Of a stretch of DNA of 64,000 bases, positions 1-10,787 are shown piece by piece. The notes under the pieces are model-generated. The model was not told the origin of the DNA. It saw nothing but the letters and a program-made list of their open reading frames with translations, and did no database searches. The translations under genes were made by a program, and so were the position numbers. Location: positions 2,243,444-2,307,443 of the forward strand of contig NZ_FVZC01000009.1 in NCBI RefSeq assembly GCF_900166585.1. The letters are read 5' to 3'. The stretch's first letter is position 1. Every line of letters begins with the position of its first letter. The stretch is from Mesobacillus jeotgali. Lineage in GTDB: Bacteria; Bacillota; Bacilli; Bacillales; Cytobacillaceae.

Positions 1-845
1 TTACCGCCGTAGGCTCCAACTGGGAGTCCTCCGCCGATTACCTTTCCCAGGCATGTCAGGTCAGGCGTTACATCGAAATAGCCCTGGGCACAGTTATAGC
101 CCACACGGAAACCAGTCATGACCTCGTCGAAAATCAATACTGTACCAAACTGAGTTGTGATTTCACGCAAGCCTTCGAGGAAGCCTTCAACTGGAGGCAC
201 AACACCCATATTTCCGGCAACTGGTTCAACGATGACGCCAGCGATATCATCACCATACTGTTCAAATGCATAGCGAACGCTCTCAAGGTCATTATAAGGC
301 ACTGTAATCGTGTTTTTAGCAACACCCTCAGGAACACCCGGGCTGTCAGGCAAACCAAGTGTAGCGACACCTGAGCCAGCTTTGATGAGCAATGAATCGC
401 CATGGCCGTGATAGCATCCTTCGAATTTAAGGATCTTGTTTCGGCCTGTATACCCACGCGCCAGGCGCAAGGCACTCATTGTTGCCTCAGTTCCCGATGA
501 TACCATTCTCACCATTTCAATGGATGGCACCCGGTCAATGACAAGCTGTGCCAGCTCGTTCTCAACAACGGTTGGCGCACCAAAGCTTGTACCAAGCTCA
601 GCTACCTTCTTGATTCCTTCGACCACTCTGTCATTTGTGTGGCCAAGGATCAGTGGTCCCCAAGATAATACATAGTCAATATATTCATTGCCATCGATAT
701 CATAGATTTTTGACCCTTTTCCTTTTTCCATGAAGATCGGATCCATATCCACTGATTTGAACGCGCGGACAGGGCTGTTCACTCCGCCTGGCAAAAGTTC
801 CTTCGCTTCCTTGAAAGCTGCAATTGATTTATCATATGAGCGCAT
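1..845 (-). CDS. hemL: glutamate-1-semialdehyde 2,1-aminomutase, C-terminus cut by window edge
   Basis: PLP enzyme that converts glutamate-1-semialdehyde to 5-aminolevulinate, the second step of the C5 route to haem. The first 281 codons of about 430 are present; the end lies beyond the left edge. The protein opens [20 protein letters not shown], then shows the PLP-phosphate region [16 protein letters not shown], the YHGH motif, the FDEVMTGFR segment and [16 protein letters not shown]. The lysine of LGK falls at residue 268, where the Schiff-base lysine is known in this family. A GAGGGA ribosome site precedes the ATG. It is the last gene of the hemAXCDBL operon, 66 nt after hemB. Confidence 0.97.
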   Translation of the reverse strand, partial: MRSYDKSIAAFKEAKELLPGGVNSPVRAFKSVDMDPIFMEKGKGSKIYDIDGNEYIDYVLSWGPLILGHTNDRVVEGIKKVAELGTSFGAPTVVENELAQLVIDRVPSIEMVRMVSSGTEATMSALRLARGYTGRNKILKFEGCYHGHGDSLLIKAGSGVATLGLPDSPGVPEGVAKNTITVPYNDLESVRYAFEQYGDDIAGVIVEPVAGNMGVVPPVEGFLEGLREITTQFGTVLIFDEVMTGFRVGYNCAQGYFDVTPDLTCLGKVIGGGLPVGAYGG

Positions 846-911
846 ATTATCCCTCATTTCTTATTGGCTACCCTTGTTTTGTAATCATAACAGTATCAGC
901 AACCCGATGTA

Positions 912-1892
912 TTACTGTTCTCTCAGCCAGCGTGCTGCATCCTTTGCGTGGTAAGTGATGATCAGGTCTGAGCCTGCGCGCTTCATTCCTGTCAGCATTT
1001 CCATGACAATGCTCTTTTCATCGACCCAGCCGTTTTGTGCTGCAGCTTTAACCATTGAATACTCACCGCTGACATTATAAATGACAACTGGCAGGTTGAA
1101 GTTGTTTTTCACATCACGAACGATGTCTAGGTATGGCATTCCTGGCTTCACGATCAGGAAGTCAGCACCTTCCATTACATCGGATTCAGCTTCGCGCATT
1201 GCTTCAATACGGTTTGCAGGATCCATCTGGTAGGATTTGCGGTCTCCAAACTGTGGTGTGCTTTCTGCCGCTTCACGGAATGGTCCGTAAAATGCGGATG
1301 AATATTTTACAGCGTAGGACATAATCGGCACATCCTGGAATCCAGCTTCATCAAGGGCAAAGCGAATAGCGGCAACGAAGCCATCCATCATGTTAGATGG
1401 TGCGATGATATCCGCTCCCGCCTTCGCCTGGCTGACAGCTGTCTTTCCAAGAAGCTCAAGAGAGGGATCATTCAAGACCTTGCCGTCTTCAATAACGCCG
1501 CAGTGACCATGGCTTGTGTATTCACACAGGCATGTATCTGCGATGACGACCATATCTGGGAAATCCTTTTTGATTACACGGGTGGCTTCCTGAACGATTC
1601 CATGGTCATGGTATGCCTGGCAGCCTACTTCATCTTTTTCATTTGGAACGCCAAACAGCAGCACGGATTTGATTCCTAATGCTTCTATTTCAGTCATTTC
1701 TTCTTTCAGGTTATCAAGAGATAAATGATAGACACCTGGCATAGAAGAGACTTCATTCTTAACATTCTCTCCTTCTACGATAAAAAGCGGGTAGATCAAG
1801 TCTTCTGTGCGAAGATAGTTCTCACGTACAAGTGCGCGCATGTTCGCTGACTGGCGAAGACGGCGATGGCGGCTGAATTCAAGATGTTTCAT
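912..1892 (-). CDS. hemB: delta-aminolevulinic acid dehydratase (porphobilinogen synthase)
   Basis: Condenses two 5-aminolevulinate molecules into porphobilinogen. The product is 326 aa starting [14 protein letters not shown]; a GGAGG site sits just upstream at 1901-1905, so a longer open frame running to 1976 is not used. The cysteine-rich zinc segment [14 protein letters not shown] is intact. Both active-site lysine segments are visible: [16 protein letters not shown] and [12 protein letters not shown]. Only 4 nt separate it from the hemD stop, so the ribosome site lies at the hemD end, which suggests coupled translation. Confidence 0.97.
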   Translation of the reverse strand: MKHLEFSRHRRLRQSANMRALVRENYLRTEDLIYPLFIVEGENVKNEVSSMPGVYHLSLDNLKEEMTEIEALGIKSVLLFGVPNEKDEVGCQAYHDHGIVQEATRVIKKDFPDMVVIADTCLCEYTSHGHCGVIEDGKVLNDPSLELLGKTAVSQAKAGADIIAPSNMMDGFVAAIRFALDEAGFQDVPIMSYAVKYSSAFYGPFREAAESTPQFGDRKSYQMDPANRIEAMREAESDVMEGADFLIVKPGMPYLDIVRDVKNNFNLPVVIYNVSGEYSMVKAAAQNGWVDEKSIVMEMLTGMKRAGSDLIITYHAKDAARWLREQ

Positions 1893-1896
1893 AAAT

Positions 1897-2673
1897 TTAC
1901 CCTCCAGTTTGTATATACTTGGCAACGCTTTTAAGCATCTCTTCAACGGTGTATTTTTCCGGCATAGCATGGACATTCAAACCCCACTGCTCTGCCTTCC
2001 TTTTGGAGACAGGACCAATGCAGGCAACGATACATTGCTCAAGCTTGCACCTTAAATTATATTCTTCTACAATCCCCATAAAATGATCGATCGTAGAAGG
2101 GCTTGTAAATGTAAGTATATCAAGTCTTTCATCACTTAGCATCTGAACCAGCTTGTCCCTGCTGTCTTGTGGAAGATAGGTTTCATAGATAATAACTTCT
2201 TCCACGATGGCTCCCTTTTTCTTTAAGGAAGAGGAAATATAGTCCCTGGCCAGGTTCCCTTTTGGTATCAAGATTTTTTCGCCTGCCTTTACTTGGGGCA
2301 AAAATTCATCGATGAACCCTTCAGCCACATATTCCTCCGGCATAAAGTCTGCTTTAACTCCCCTTTCCTCAAGGGAAGCTCTCGTTTTGTCACCTATGAC
2401 AGCTACTTTACGGAAAGACGGCTTACTGTTTCTAAAAAACGAAAAAAATGTTTCAACCGTCACATTGCTAGTAAAGATAACCCAATTATAAGTATGTAAT
2501 TCATTTAATATACGAAGCAATTTTTCAGAAGCTGCAACCGGGTGAAAGGCAATAAGAGGGATTTCCACAGGAATCCCTCCATTTCTAGCAACCAATTCAG
2601 AGAAAGGCTTCGAATGGGCCTTTCCCCTGGGAATCAATACTGTTCTATTTTGCAGCGAAAAAGGCGCTATCAT
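1897..2673 (-). CDS. hemD: uroporphyrinogen-III synthase
   Basis: Cyclises and inverts ring D of hydroxymethylbilane to give uroporphyrinogen III. The family is poorly conserved; the call rests on its place between hemC and hemB, the length of 258 aa, the N-terminal VLIPRGKA segment, the [12 protein letters not shown] segment and the [10 protein letters not shown] motif typical of HemD. Its ATG overlaps the hemC stop in an ATGA arrangement at 2670-2673, indicating translational coupling. Confidence 0.94.
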   Translation of the reverse strand: MIAPFSLQNRTVLIPRGKAHSKPFSELVARNGGIPVEIPLIAFHPVAASEKLLRILNELHTYNWVIFTSNVTVETFFSFFRNSKPSFRKVAVIGDKTRASLEERGVKADFMPEEYVAEGFIDEFLPQVKAGEKILIPKGNLARDYISSSLKKKGAIVEEVIIYETYLPQDSRDKLVQMLSDERLDILTFTSPSTIDHFMGIVEEYNLRCKLEQCIVACIGPVSKRKAEQWGLNVHAMPEKYTVEEMLKSVAKYIQTGG

Positions 2674-3605
2674 TCACTCTCAAGCTCCTGCTTTACCTTG
2701 TCAATCAAATCTTTTGCACCCTGGCTGATTAATTTATCGGCAGCAAGCTCTCCAAGCTCCTCTGGATTCGTTCCTATTACCTGCTCCTTAATAATCGTCT
2801 TTCCATCCGGTGATCCAACAAGAGCAGTCAGAACGATTTCTTCCTTATCATTGATGTGCGCATATCCGGCAATCGGCACCTGGCAGCCGCCCTCCATCTT
2901 ATTCAGAAATGCTCTTTCAGCTCTTACAGTGGCGCTTGTTTCAGCTGAAGTGAATTTCTCAAGAAGCTCAAGCAGTTCGATGTCATCACCGCGGCACTCA
3001 ATCGAAAGCGCTCCCTGCCCGACAGCTGGCACACAGAGGTCCGGATCGATGAATTCCGTGACAACATCACTTGCCCATCCCATCCGCTTCAACCCGGCAG
3101 CTGCAAGGATGATTCCATCATAATCTTCTGTTTCCAGCTTTGCGAGTCTTGTATCAATATTTCCGCGAATCCATTTCATTTCAAGATCTGGACGCTGAGC
3201 CAATAGCTGCGCACTTCTGCGCAGGCTGCTGGTGCCAATTACAGATCCCGGCTTCAGTTCTTTAAAAGGCACATGCCCGCTTGAAATCAAGACATCTCGG
3301 TGGTCTTCTCGCTGAGGAATGGACCCGATGACAAGTCCGTCTGGCAATACAGCAGGCATATCTTTCATGCTATGTACAGCCATATCAATCTCTTTATCAA
3401 GCATGGCTTGCTCAATTTCTTTGACAAAAAGTCCTTTTCCTCCAACTTTTGATAGAGTGACATCCAGAATTTTGTCTCCTTTTGTGACAATTTCCTTTAC
3501 TTCAAATTCAAAAGGTGCACCTAATTGTTTCAGCTGTTCGATAACCCAATTTGTTTGTGTCAATGCCAGTTTACTCCGTCTGGAGCCAACGATAATTTTT
3601 CTCAT
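2670..3605 (-). CDS. hemC: porphobilinogen deaminase (hydroxymethylbilane synthase)
   Basis: Polymerises four porphobilinogens into hydroxymethylbilane. The 311-aa product begins [18 protein letters not shown] and carries the conserved VHSMKDMP and [11 protein letters not shown] motifs. The cofactor-attachment cysteine lies in LSIECRGDD at about residue 241, matching the known dipyrromethane cysteine. A good ribosome site, GGAGG, lies at 3611-3615. It starts 13 nt after the hemX stop, within the haem operon. Confidence 0.97.
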   Translation of the reverse strand: MRKIIVGSRRSKLALTQTNWVIEQLKQLGAPFEFEVKEIVTKGDKILDVTLSKVGGKGLFVKEIEQAMLDKEIDMAVHSMKDMPAVLPDGLVIGSIPQREDHRDVLISSGHVPFKELKPGSVIGTSSLRRSAQLLAQRPDLEMKWIRGNIDTRLAKLETEDYDGIILAAAGLKRMGWASDVVTEFIDPDLCVPAVGQGALSIECRGDDIELLELLEKFTSAETSATVRAERAFLNKMEGGCQVPIAGYAHINDKEEIVLTALVGSPDGKTIIKEQVIGTNPEELGELAADKLISQGAKDLIDKVKQELESE

Positions 3606-3617
3606 GACAGCCTCCTA

Positions 3618-4451
3618 TTACTGATACCAAAAATGGAATGATGATAATTTTCCGAAAAGAAAGAAGTTGATTAAAACAATCAGGAACGCTGCAACATTCC
3701 ATAATGAAAGTGATTTCCCATACATTTCTTTGCCGACCCTTAAATACAGGTAAATACTGTAAAATGCAAGGACAATGAAAGACCCTATCAGCTTGGCATC
3801 ATACCAGGCAAGATCCGGAACCTTGATCCATGCCCATTGCAGCCCAAGAATCAAGCTTAGGATCAGCATTGGCACTCCAATGACATTCAATATATAAGAC
3901 CAATAGTCCAGCCTAGATAAATCAGTTATCCTCCATAACAGCTTACCCCACTTTTTCCGCTTTAAAAGGTCATATTGGAGAAGATAAAGCAGCGAAAAGA
4001 CGAACGAAATTGAAAATGCCCCATATGAGAGGATTGCCATCGTAATATGGATGAGCAGGAGCTCTGATACCAGCTGTTCAGACATAACATTGGAATCATA
4101 TTGCACTGGCGCAAATGTATGAATCGCCATGATAATGAACCCGAGTATATTCGTGAAAAATACAATGAAATCCACTTTCAGCAGTTTGTTGATTGCCAAA
4201 GACAGCGTGACCAGCACCCATGCATAAAAATATAGCCCTTCAAAAAGGGTCAGTACTGGGAAACGGCCTGTCCCGACCATGTAAAAAATAAGGAAAATCG
4301 TCTGGAAACCCCATACAAATGCAAGTAACCAGAAGGCAATTTTGTTCGCCCTCCGGTTACGGTTAAGAAAGTCGATAAAATATAAAAGTACGCTTGCCGC
4401 ATAAATCACAATGGTTATTTCATGGAGACGCGTAATATAAAGATCACCCAT
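3618..4451 (-). CDS. hemX: HemX, cytochrome c assembly (CcsA-like) membrane protein of the haem operon
   Basis: Polytopic membrane protein of 277 aa with about eight hydrophobic segments, related to the CcsA/ResC cytochrome assembly family. In B. subtilis HemX lowers the amount of HemA glutamyl-tRNA reductase; whether it does so here is inference. The tryptophan-rich loop LQWAWIKVPDLAWYDAKL resembles the CcsA signature region. I choose the ATG at 4451, because GAGGTGG is spaced correctly for it; an in-frame GTG at 4460 would overlap that ribosome site. Confidence 0.92.
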   Translation of the reverse strand: MGDLYITRLHEITIVIYAASVLLYFIDFLNRNRRANKIAFWLLAFVWGFQTIFLIFYMVGTGRFPVLTLFEGLYFYAWVLVTLSLAINKLLKVDFIVFFTNILGFIIMAIHTFAPVQYDSNVMSEQLVSELLLIHITMAILSYGAFSISFVFSLLYLLQYDLLKRKKWGKLLWRITDLSRLDYWSYILNVIGVPMLILSLILGLQWAWIKVPDLAWYDAKLIGSFIVLAFYSIYLYLRVGKEMYGKSLSLWNVAAFLIVLINFFLFGKLSSFHFWYQ

Positions 4452-4465
4452 GGGCACCACCTCTC

Positions 4466-5812
4466 TTATGCCTGAAAAGAAGGCTGAGGTGAAGGAATTT
4501 TCACCTGCTTTGTTTCAGCTGTTTTCATTCCTTCTTGTTCAGCGACCAGCTGTTCAATATTGAAAATCTTGACGAAAAGATCAAGAGCCGCTTCCGCATC
4601 AGGTGCAGCAGCAAGTTCTTTCGCCTGAAGAATCGGGTCTTTAAGAAGCTGGTTGATGATACTCTTCGTATGCTTGTTCAGAACCTTTTTATCACGGTCG
4701 GAGAGATTTGGCAGTTTACGTTCGATGCTTCTCATCGTCTCTTCCTGGATGGTAAGAGCCTTGACTCTCAATGCAGAAATGACTGGCACAACACCAAGGG
4801 TGTTTAACCATTGCTTGAATTGAACGATTTCAGCTTCAATCATGATAAGAATTTTCTCGGCTGCCTTCTGGCGTTCCTGAAGGTTCGCTTCGACTATCCC
4901 TTCCAAATCGTCGATATCATAAAGGAAGACATTCTCCAGTGCCGCGATTTCAGGATCAAGGTCACGGGGAACAGCAATATCCACCATGAATAAAGGCTTT
5001 CCTTTACGCTTTGATTCAACCTTTGCCACCATATCCTTAGTTACAACAAAATCCTTCGCTCCTGTTGAACTAATCAGGATATCAGCATCTTCCAGAGCAG
5101 TCTGGAGCTCATCCAGACTTTTGGCCACTCCAGAAAAACGGTTAGCCAAGTCTTCAGCTTTCTGGAAAGTACGATTGATGACGGTAACTTTTTCCGCTCC
5201 ATTTGCATGGAGGTTTTGGATCGCAAGCTCACCCATTTTTCCTGCACCGAGGATCAGTACGTGTTTTTGATCCAAAGTACCGAAAATCTTTTTGGCAAGT
5301 TCTACAGCCGCATAGCTGACCGAGACAGCATTCGCGCCAATATCTGTTTCAGAATGGCCGCGTTTTGCAAGCGTGACAGCCTGTTTGAACAACTGGTTGA
5401 AAACAGTTCCCGTCGCGTTTTTTTCAAGGCCAAGCATGAAGCTTGAACGTACCTGCCCAAGAATCTGGGTTTCACCCAAAACCATTGAGTTCAAGCCGCA
5501 AGAAACCTTGAATAAGTGTTCAATCGCTCCATCCTGTTCGTAAATGAACAAGAACGGCGTGAATTCTGCCTGAGGGATCCCGAACCATTCAGATAGAAAC
5601 TCTTTGATATAGTATCTGCCAGTGTGAAGCTGATCCACGACGGCATAAATTTCTGTACGGTTGCAAGTTGATACGATGACATTCTCAAGGATGCTCTTCT
5701 TTTGCTGAAGCGCGCTCATTGCTTCCCCGAGATTTGCTTCATTAAATGTCAACCTTTCGCGGATTTCGACAGGGGCAGTTTTATAGTTAAGACCGACAAC
5801 GATAATATGCAT
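4466..5812 (-). CDS. hemA: glutamyl-tRNA reductase
   Basis: First committed enzyme of the C5 haem pathway; reduces glutamyl-tRNA(Glu) to glutamate-1-semialdehyde using NADPH. The 448-aa product starts [20 protein letters not shown], with the thioester-forming cysteine at residue 50 in [11 protein letters not shown]. The NADPH-binding [13 protein letters not shown] follows, and a C-terminal dimerisation helix region ends the protein. The frame is open up to 5932, but homology and a G-rich ribosome site about 9 nt upstream support 5812. It is the first gene of the operon. Confidence 0.97.
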   Translation of the reverse strand: MHIIVVGLNYKTAPVEIRERLTFNEANLGEAMSALQQKKSILENVIVSTCNRTEIYAVVDQLHTGRYYIKEFLSEWFGIPQAEFTPFLFIYEQDGAIEHLFKVSCGLNSMVLGETQILGQVRSSFMLGLEKNATGTVFNQLFKQAVTLAKRGHSETDIGANAVSVSYAAVELAKKIFGTLDQKHVLILGAGKMGELAIQNLHANGAEKVTVINRTFQKAEDLANRFSGVAKSLDELQTALEDADILISSTGAKDFVVTKDMVAKVESKRKGKPLFMVDIAVPRDLDPEIAALENVFLYDIDDLEGIVEANLQERQKAAEKILIMIEAEIVQFKQWLNTLGVVPVISALRVKALTIQEETMRSIERKLPNLSDRDKKVLNKHTKSIINQLLKDPILQAKELAAAPDAEAALDLFVKIFNIEQLVAEQEGMKTAETKQVKIPSPQPSFQA

Positions 5813-6069
5813 TATGAATTGACACCCCCACATAGAAATTGCATAATTGGCTAAGGCAATTATACATGAGTTTTCTCTCTTATAACGTTGTAAATGTGAA
5901 CAACTCTTGAATAAAAATTTATATAATGGCATTGATTAAATTGAACTATTTTTTCTGTTGATTTGTTATACTTTTATACTATCTAGTAAGCAAATAAACA
6001 TACTCCCTAATGTACCTTATCAAAGTTTGTCCTTGAATTCAAGTGAGCCTTATTGGAAGTGGTGAAAGA

Positions 6070-6555
6070 ATGAAAAATCAGAAAATCATACCCGGAATGA
6101 TATTGATTGGATTTGGCGTCTATTTTTATCTCCAACAGGAGAATATTTCGCTGTTCAATGAGTTTTATACCTGGCCAACGCTTTTAATAATCGTCGGTTC
6201 AGCCTTTTTAGTGCAGGGTTATTGGGGCAAGGATTATGAATCCATCTTCCCAGGTGTGATCCTGGTTGGAATCGGAATTCATTTTCATGTAGTCAATAAG
6301 TTCGAACTATGGCCGGATCATCTTGGAGCGTTTATATTGATCATTGCTCTCGGATTTTTGCTGCGCTATCAGAAAACCGGCAATGGCTTGTTCCATGGAA
6401 TCCTTTTTCTTATTTTAGCAGGTTTGCTGCTGTTTTATGACAGAGTGACCGCATGGCTCGGGTTACTGGAAAATGGAGTTGCGAGTGCATGGAGATTTTG
6501 GCCTGCAGCCTTGATATTGATCGGCATATACTTATTATTCATTAAGAAAAAATAA
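6070..6555 (+). CDS. ysxD: YsxD-like membrane protein with LiaI/LiaF-type transmembrane region
   Basis: A 161-aa integral membrane protein of unknown function, divergent from hemA. It starts MKNQKIIPGMILIGFGVYFY and has five or six hydrophobic segments alternating with short polar loops ending in WP or LWP motifs, a pattern seen in the LiaI-LiaF-like transmembrane family. The C-terminus is the basic LLFIKKK. I choose the ATG at 6070 over the in-frame start at 6043 because GGTGAAAG precedes it. The symbol rests mainly on position between hemA and ysxC, as in B. subtilis. Confidence 0.75.
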   Translation: MKNQKIIPGMILIGFGVYFYLQQENISLFNEFYTWPTLLIIVGSAFLVQGYWGKDYESIFPGVILVGIGIHFHVVNKFELWPDHLGAFILIIALGFLLRYQKTGNGLFHGILFLILAGLLLFYDRVTAWLGLLENGVASAWRFWPAALILIGIYLLFIKKK

Positions 6556-6666
6556 GAAAACCCGCACCATTATGTAACGGCTCCCGTTTAGGGAGGAAAA
6601 TCCTTAAATCACATCCAGTTTGGCAGGAGAAATAGCAGTGTAATTAAGACTCTATTCAACATAGTG

Positions 6667-6697
6667 AAAAACCCAGAACAAATGGCTCTGGGTTTTT
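6667..6697. terminator. bidirectional intrinsic terminator
   Basis: The stem arms AAAACCCAGA and TCTGGGTTTTT flank a 9-nt loop, and both strands end in a T-run. It lies between the convergent ysxD and lipoprotein genes and can serve both. Confidence 0.75.
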
Positions 6698-6757
6698 GAA
6701 TCTTTATAAACTTCTTATTCAAAGCTGGTTGGTTGAAAAGTGTAAGAAGACTCGGGA

Positions 6758-7177
6758 CTATTTCATTAATGTCTCTCCTGTTAAAATTTCGTATAGAGCT
6801 GCTGAATCTTGCTTTGTTAATGTCACATATTTATCGCTATCGGTAACCATCTCTAAATTTTCACCATTTGGGCTAATCCATAATAAATAGGAAGCTATTT
6901 TATCTTCGCTACCGTCGCTATTCTTAGCTGGAAATTGAAATTGATAGTCGGCATAGCGTGCCATTTCTACTTTCACATTTTCCCAATTAGCATTTTTAAC
7001 TATATCTATTGCTTCTTCAACCTGTTTTTTTTGAGTGACTTCTTTGAAGTCTTCAAAAATATTTTCTTCACCAGTTCGTTTCTGTACAGTTATTTTTTGC
7101 GCATCCCCCTCATTTAAACATCCTGAAGCAACAAAGAGTACACCTAGTAAAGAAAAAAACAGTAACATCTTTTTCAA
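6758..7177 (-). CDS. small lipoprotein of unknown function
   Basis: A 139-aa predicted lipoprotein. A hydrophobic signal peptide ends in the lipobox VASGC, with Cys20 as the lipid-modified residue. The mature part is charged and ends LYEILTGETLMK. I do not recognise the family beyond a general resemblance to small Bacillus lipoproteins. The start is a TTG at 7177, directly preceded by a GGGGGGAG ribosome site; an ATG three codons in (7168) is the alternative. It sits alone between two terminators and is not part of the conserved hem-ysxC order, so it is probably accessory. Confidence 0.7.
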   Translation of the reverse strand: MKKMLLFFSLLGVLFVASGCLNEGDAQKITVQKRTGEENIFEDFKEVTQKKQVEEAIDIVKNANWENVKVEMARYADYQFQFPAKNSDGSEDKIASYLLWISPNGENLEMVTDSDKYVTLTKQDSAALYEILTGETLMK

Positions 7178-7558
7178 TCTACTCCCCCCTTTTATATTTA
7201 CTTTCTTATCGGACTAAACTTCATCATTAAAGGGAATATCTATTTTTTACAATTGTATCACACAAATCCTTACATGAGAGATCCTAGGAAGAGGTACTAA
7301 GGGGGACATGATGTAAATTGACAAGTTATGTTATCTAGCACCCTAATTAGCAACCCATTTTTAGCTGTACAATGGATATTGTTTACTTGTCCTAATTGAG
7401 CTGCCAATAGAAGTGCCAGTACAAATATTGATTTACAGACAAAAAAAGCGGATCTAATTCAATTGAGAATTAGACCCGCTTTTTTAAATGCTATTTGTAA
7501 TCTTCTCTCCCAAAACGGACCCCCTTAACCATTTATGGTGCAGGTTTTGAATCGGCTG
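7178..7558. other. 381-bp intergenic stretch, no gene seen
   Basis: It holds the ribosome site and upstream region of the lipoprotein gene, a stretch without a supported reading frame, and the terminator at 7441-7485. A short GGGGGACATGATGTAA near 7300 looks like a start followed at once by a stop and is not a gene. Confidence 0.6.
7441..7485 (-). terminator. intrinsic terminator of lonA-ysxC
   Basis: A long stem with arms AAAAAAGCGGATCTAATTC and GAATTAGACCCGCTTTTTT closed by a short loop, about 75 nt after the ysxC stop. The stem ends in T-runs on both strands. Confidence 0.8.
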
Positions 7559-8143
7559 CTATCTCATGAAGCTACCTAATACAGACCAGGCTTTGTCTTT
7601 CCCTTCCCCTGTTTCTGAGGAGAAAAGAATGATTGTATCATCCGGGTCTAAATCAAGTGTTTCCTTAGTAATCTTCAGATGTTTTTGCCATTTTGATTTT
7701 GGGATTTTATCAGCTTTAGTCGCGATGATGATGACTGGAATTCCATAGTGCTTTAGGAAATCATACATCATCACATCATCCTTTGAAGGTGGATGCCTCA
7801 AGTCGACGATCAGCAGCATCGCTTTCAATTGTTCCCGTGAAGTAATGTATGTCTCAATCATTTTACCCCATGCTTCACGTTCTGATTTAGATACTTTAGC
7901 GTACCCATATCCTGGAACATCAACAAAATGAAGCATTTCATTGATCAAGTAAAAATTCAATGTCTGCGTCTTCCCCGGCTTGGAAGAAGTCCTGGCAAGA
8001 GCTTTTCTGTTAAGCATTTTATTGATAAAAGAAGATTTACCAACATTTGAACGTCCTGCAAGAGCGAACTCAGGAAGATTGCCTTCCGGATACTGGTTCG
8101 GCCTTACAGCACTGATTACGATTTCTGCACTGTTTACCTTCAT
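7559..8143 (-). CDS. ysxC: ribosome biogenesis GTPase YsxC/EngB
   Basis: Essential GTPase for assembly of the 50S ribosomal subunit. The 194-aa product has the P-loop GRSNVGKSS at residues 30-38, the [10 protein letters not shown] switch I region, DVPGYG (G3), IIATKADKI (G4) and FSSETGEG (G5). Its ATG overlaps the lonA stop at 8140-8143 (ATGA), so the two are translationally coupled as in B. subtilis. Length agrees with the family. Confidence 0.96.
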   Translation of the reverse strand: MKVNSAEIVISAVRPNQYPEGNLPEFALAGRSNVGKSSFINKMLNRKALARTSSKPGKTQTLNFYLINEMLHFVDVPGYGYAKVSKSEREAWGKMIETYITSREQLKAMLLIVDLRHPPSKDDVMMYDFLKHYGIPVIIIATKADKIPKSKWQKHLKITKETLDLDPDDTIILFSSETGEGKDKAWSVLGSFMR

Positions 8144-10467
8144 TTAGAATCACCGCTGGCTAGAGCGTGTTTCAATACTTCATCTACATGTGAAACTAAC
8201 ACAAATTCAAGCTCCTTACGTACACTTTCAGGAATATCATCAATATCTTTTTCATTATCCTTTGGACAAATAACCTTGGTAAGACCGGCCCTGTGAGCAC
8301 TCAAGGATTTTTCCTTGAGGCCGCCAATAGGCAATACCCGTCCTCTAAGCGTTATTTCTCCTGTCATTCCTACTTCCCTGCGGATCGGCTTTCCTGATAA
8401 AGCGGAAACCAGCGCAGTAGCAATCGTTATTCCCGCTGAAGGACCATCTTTAGGAACAGCACCTTCAGGGACGTGGATATGAATATCATTTTTCTCATGG
8501 AAATCCGGATCAATGTCCAAATCCTTCGCCTTTGAACGAACATAGCTGAATGCTGCCTGTGCGGATTCCTTCATTACATCCCCAAGCTTCCCAGTCAGCA
8601 CAAGTTTTCCTTTTCCAGGAGATAGAGAAACCTCAATTTGGAGAGTATCTCCTCCAACCGTTGTATAGGCGAGTCCTGTCGCAACTCCAACCTGATCCTC
8701 CAGTTCAGCCTGGCCATACCGGAACTTAGGTTTGCCCAGGAATTCTTCCACGTTCTTGTCGTTGACAATCACACGCTTCTTCGTGCCGGAAACAACAATC
8801 TTCGCGGTTTTCCTGCAAATGGACGCAAGCTGCCTTTCAAGGGAGCGGACACCGGATTCACGCGTATAATAACGGATCACCTTTGTGATCGCCTCGTCCT
8901 TCATCTGAAGCTGTGATTTTGACAGACCATGGTCCTTGATTTGTCTAGGGAGCAAATGGTCTTTAGCAATATGCAGCTTTTCCTGCTCTGTATAGCCGGC
9001 AATATTAATGATCTCCATCCTGTCTAGCAATGGTCCAGGAACTGTGGCCAGATTATTGGCTGTAGCGATGAACATTACTTTCGAAAGATCATATGTCTCT
9101 TCAATATAATGGTCGCTGAAGTTATGGTTCTGCTCTGGGTCCAGAACCTCAAGCATGGCTGCAGATGGATCTCCGCGGAAATCACTGGACATTTTATCAA
9201 TTTCATCAAGCAGAAATACAGGGTTGATTGTACTTGCCTTCTTCATCCCCTGGATGATCCGTCCCGGCATCGCCCCTACATAGGTCCTTCTGTGTCCGCG
9301 GATTTCTGATTCATCGCGAACTCCGCCCAATGAGATGCGCACAAAGTTCCGGTTCATGGACTTGGCAATCGATTTGGCAAGACTCGTCTTTCCAACCCCT
9401 GGAGGTCCCGCAAGGCACAGTATCGGTCCTTTCAATGAGTTCGTCAGCTTTTGGACAGCCAGATACTCCAGGACGCGTTCCTTAACTTTTTCAAGGCCGT
9501 AATGATCCTGATCAAGGATTTTTTCAGCCTTGCTGATATCCAGATCATCTACAGTAGCCTTGGACCATGGCAAAGAAACCAGCCATTCAATATAATTTCG
9601 GATAACGGCACTTTCGGCAGAGGTTGTCGGAACTTTTTCATAGCGGTCGAGTTCCTTCAATGCCGTTTCCTTCACATGTTCAGGCATTCCAGCGAGCTCA
9701 ATCTTTTCGCTTAGCTCGGAAATCTCACCTGTTTTTCCTTCTTTCTCGCCCAGTTCCTTCTGAATGGCCTTCATTTGTTCACGAAGGTAATATTCCTTCT
9801 GGGTACGCTCCATGGAACGTTTTACGCGCTGGCCAATTTTCTTTTCAAGGCCAAGCACTTCTTTTTCATTATGGATAATTTCAATGACACGGTTCATCCG
9901 TTCTTTTGTGTCGATTGTCTCAAGAATTTCCTGTTTTTCCTTCAGCTTAAGCGGAAGGTGGGATGCGATAATGTCCGCCATCCTACCTGGCTCTTCAATA
10001 TCAGAAACGGATGCATACGTTTCCGCGGAAATCTTCTTGGACATTTTTATGTATTGTTCGAAATACTCAAGCATTGTCCTCATCAACGCTTCATCTTCGA
10101 CATCTTTTGAATCATCGTCTTCAAACGTTCTAACCTTACACGAAAAATGATCATTTTCCTCGAAGAATTCAATGATTTCAGCTCTGTACAATCCTTCAAC
10201 CAATACGCGGATCGTTCCGTTAGGAAGCTTCAGCATCTGTTTGACACGAGTCAGCGTACCCATCTGGTATAAATCCTCTTCGCCCGGTTCATCTATGGAT
10301 ATATCTTTTTGAGTAGTGAGATAGATTAAATGGTCATCCACCATTGCCTTCTCCAGTGCCTGTACCGATTTTTCGCGGCCTACATCCAAATGCAGGACCA
10401 TTGTCGGATACACAAGCAAACCGCGCAGCGGCAGGAGAGGGACAGTGTATTCATTCTTGTTCACCAT
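8140..10467 (-). CDS. lonA: ATP-dependent serine protease LonA
   Basis: Cytoplasmic AAA+ protease that degrades misfolded and regulatory proteins. The 775-aa product has the N-terminal substrate-binding LON domain, a coiled region around residues 190-270, and the AAA+ module with Walker A GPPGVGKT and Walker [11 protein letters not shown]. The C-terminal protease domain has the catalytic serine in PKDGPSAGI, at about residue 678, and a lysine about 43 residues later in [16 protein letters not shown] site precedes the ATG. The downstream ysxC overlaps its stop. Confidence 0.97.
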   Translation of the reverse strand: MVNKNEYTVPLLPLRGLLVYPTMVLHLDVGREKSVQALEKAMVDDHLIYLTTQKDISIDEPGEEDLYQMGTLTRVKQMLKLPNGTIRVLVEGLYRAEIIEFFEENDHFSCKVRTFEDDDSKDVEDEALMRTMLEYFEQYIKMSKKISAETYASVSDIEEPGRMADIIASHLPLKLKEKQEILETIDTKERMNRVIEIIHNEKEVLGLEKKIGQRVKRSMERTQKEYYLREQMKAIQKELGEKEGKTGEISELSEKIELAGMPEHVKETALKELDRYEKVPTTSAESAVIRNYIEWLVSLPWSKATVDDLDISKAEKILDQDHYGLEKVKERVLEYLAVQKLTNSLKGPILCLAGPPGVGKTSLAKSIAKSMNRNFVRISLGGVRDESEIRGHRRTYVGAMPGRIIQGMKKASTINPVFLLDEIDKMSSDFRGDPSAAMLEVLDPEQNHNFSDHYIEETYDLSKVMFIATANNLATVPGPLLDRMEIINIAGYTEQEKLHIAKDHLLPRQIKDHGLSKSQLQMKDEAITKVIRYYTRESGVRSLERQLASICRKTAKIVVSGTKKRVIVNDKNVEEFLGKPKFRYGQAELEDQVGVATGLAYTTVGGDTLQIEVSLSPGKGKLVLTGKLGDVMKESAQAAFSYVRSKAKDLDIDPDFHEKNDIHIHVPEGAVPKDGPSAGITIATALVSALSGKPIRREVGMTGEITLRGRVLPIGGLKEKSLSAHRAGLTKVICPKDNEKDIDDIPESVRKELEFVLVSHVDEVLKHALASGDSK

Positions 10468-10519
10468 GGCATTGCACCTCCAACTTGCATTGTATTAAAC
10501 CATAATACTTTGTTGTTCA

Positions 10520-10549
10520 ATTCTATCGCATTTATTTTCTAGTGTCTAA
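10520..10549 (-). promoter_or_regulatory. possible sigma-A promoter of lonA
   Basis: On the minus strand TTAGAC (10544-10549) and TAGAAT (10520-10525) are 18 bp apart, about 50 nt before the lonA start. The match is moderate. Confidence 0.4.
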
Positions 10550-10751
10550 TATCTAGAGCGTATTGCCTTATTTCGACCTATTGATTAGTATCCTGATATT
10601 CACGAGAAAATATGTCTAAATCATAAAGGACTTTAACGGACAAATCTTTGTTTATGACAGCTACAAATCCTTTTCCTTTTTCAGGGAGAAATAAACCCAT
10701 ATTGAAGCGGGATTTATTACTGGATCGATGAGTTCTGGCAGACGATGCCAT

Positions 10752-10780
10752 AAAAAAAGAACGCTGCACGCGTTCTTTTT
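10752..10780 (-). terminator. intrinsic terminator of lonB
   Basis: Arms AAAAAAGAACGC and GCGTTCTTTTT enclose a TGCAC loop, directly after the lonB stop. Confidence 0.8.
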
Positions 10781-10787
10781 CAAATGT

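Larger units (their letters stand above)
10468..10787. other. 320-bp gap between lonA and lonB
   Basis: Contains the lonB terminator (10752-10780) and a probable lonA promoter (10520-10549). The only open frame (10578-10769, minus) begins inside the terminator and has no ribosome site, so I see no gene here. Confidence 0.55.

Noticed and set aside
5821..6030. PerR box ahead of hemA, as known in B. subtilis
   Set aside because: AT-rich near-matches exist, but none is close enough to the TTATAAT-N-ATTATAA consensus to call.
10578..10769. 63-codon minus-strand ORF between lonB and lonA
   Set aside because: It begins inside the lonB terminator hairpin, has no ribosome site and no recognisable domain.
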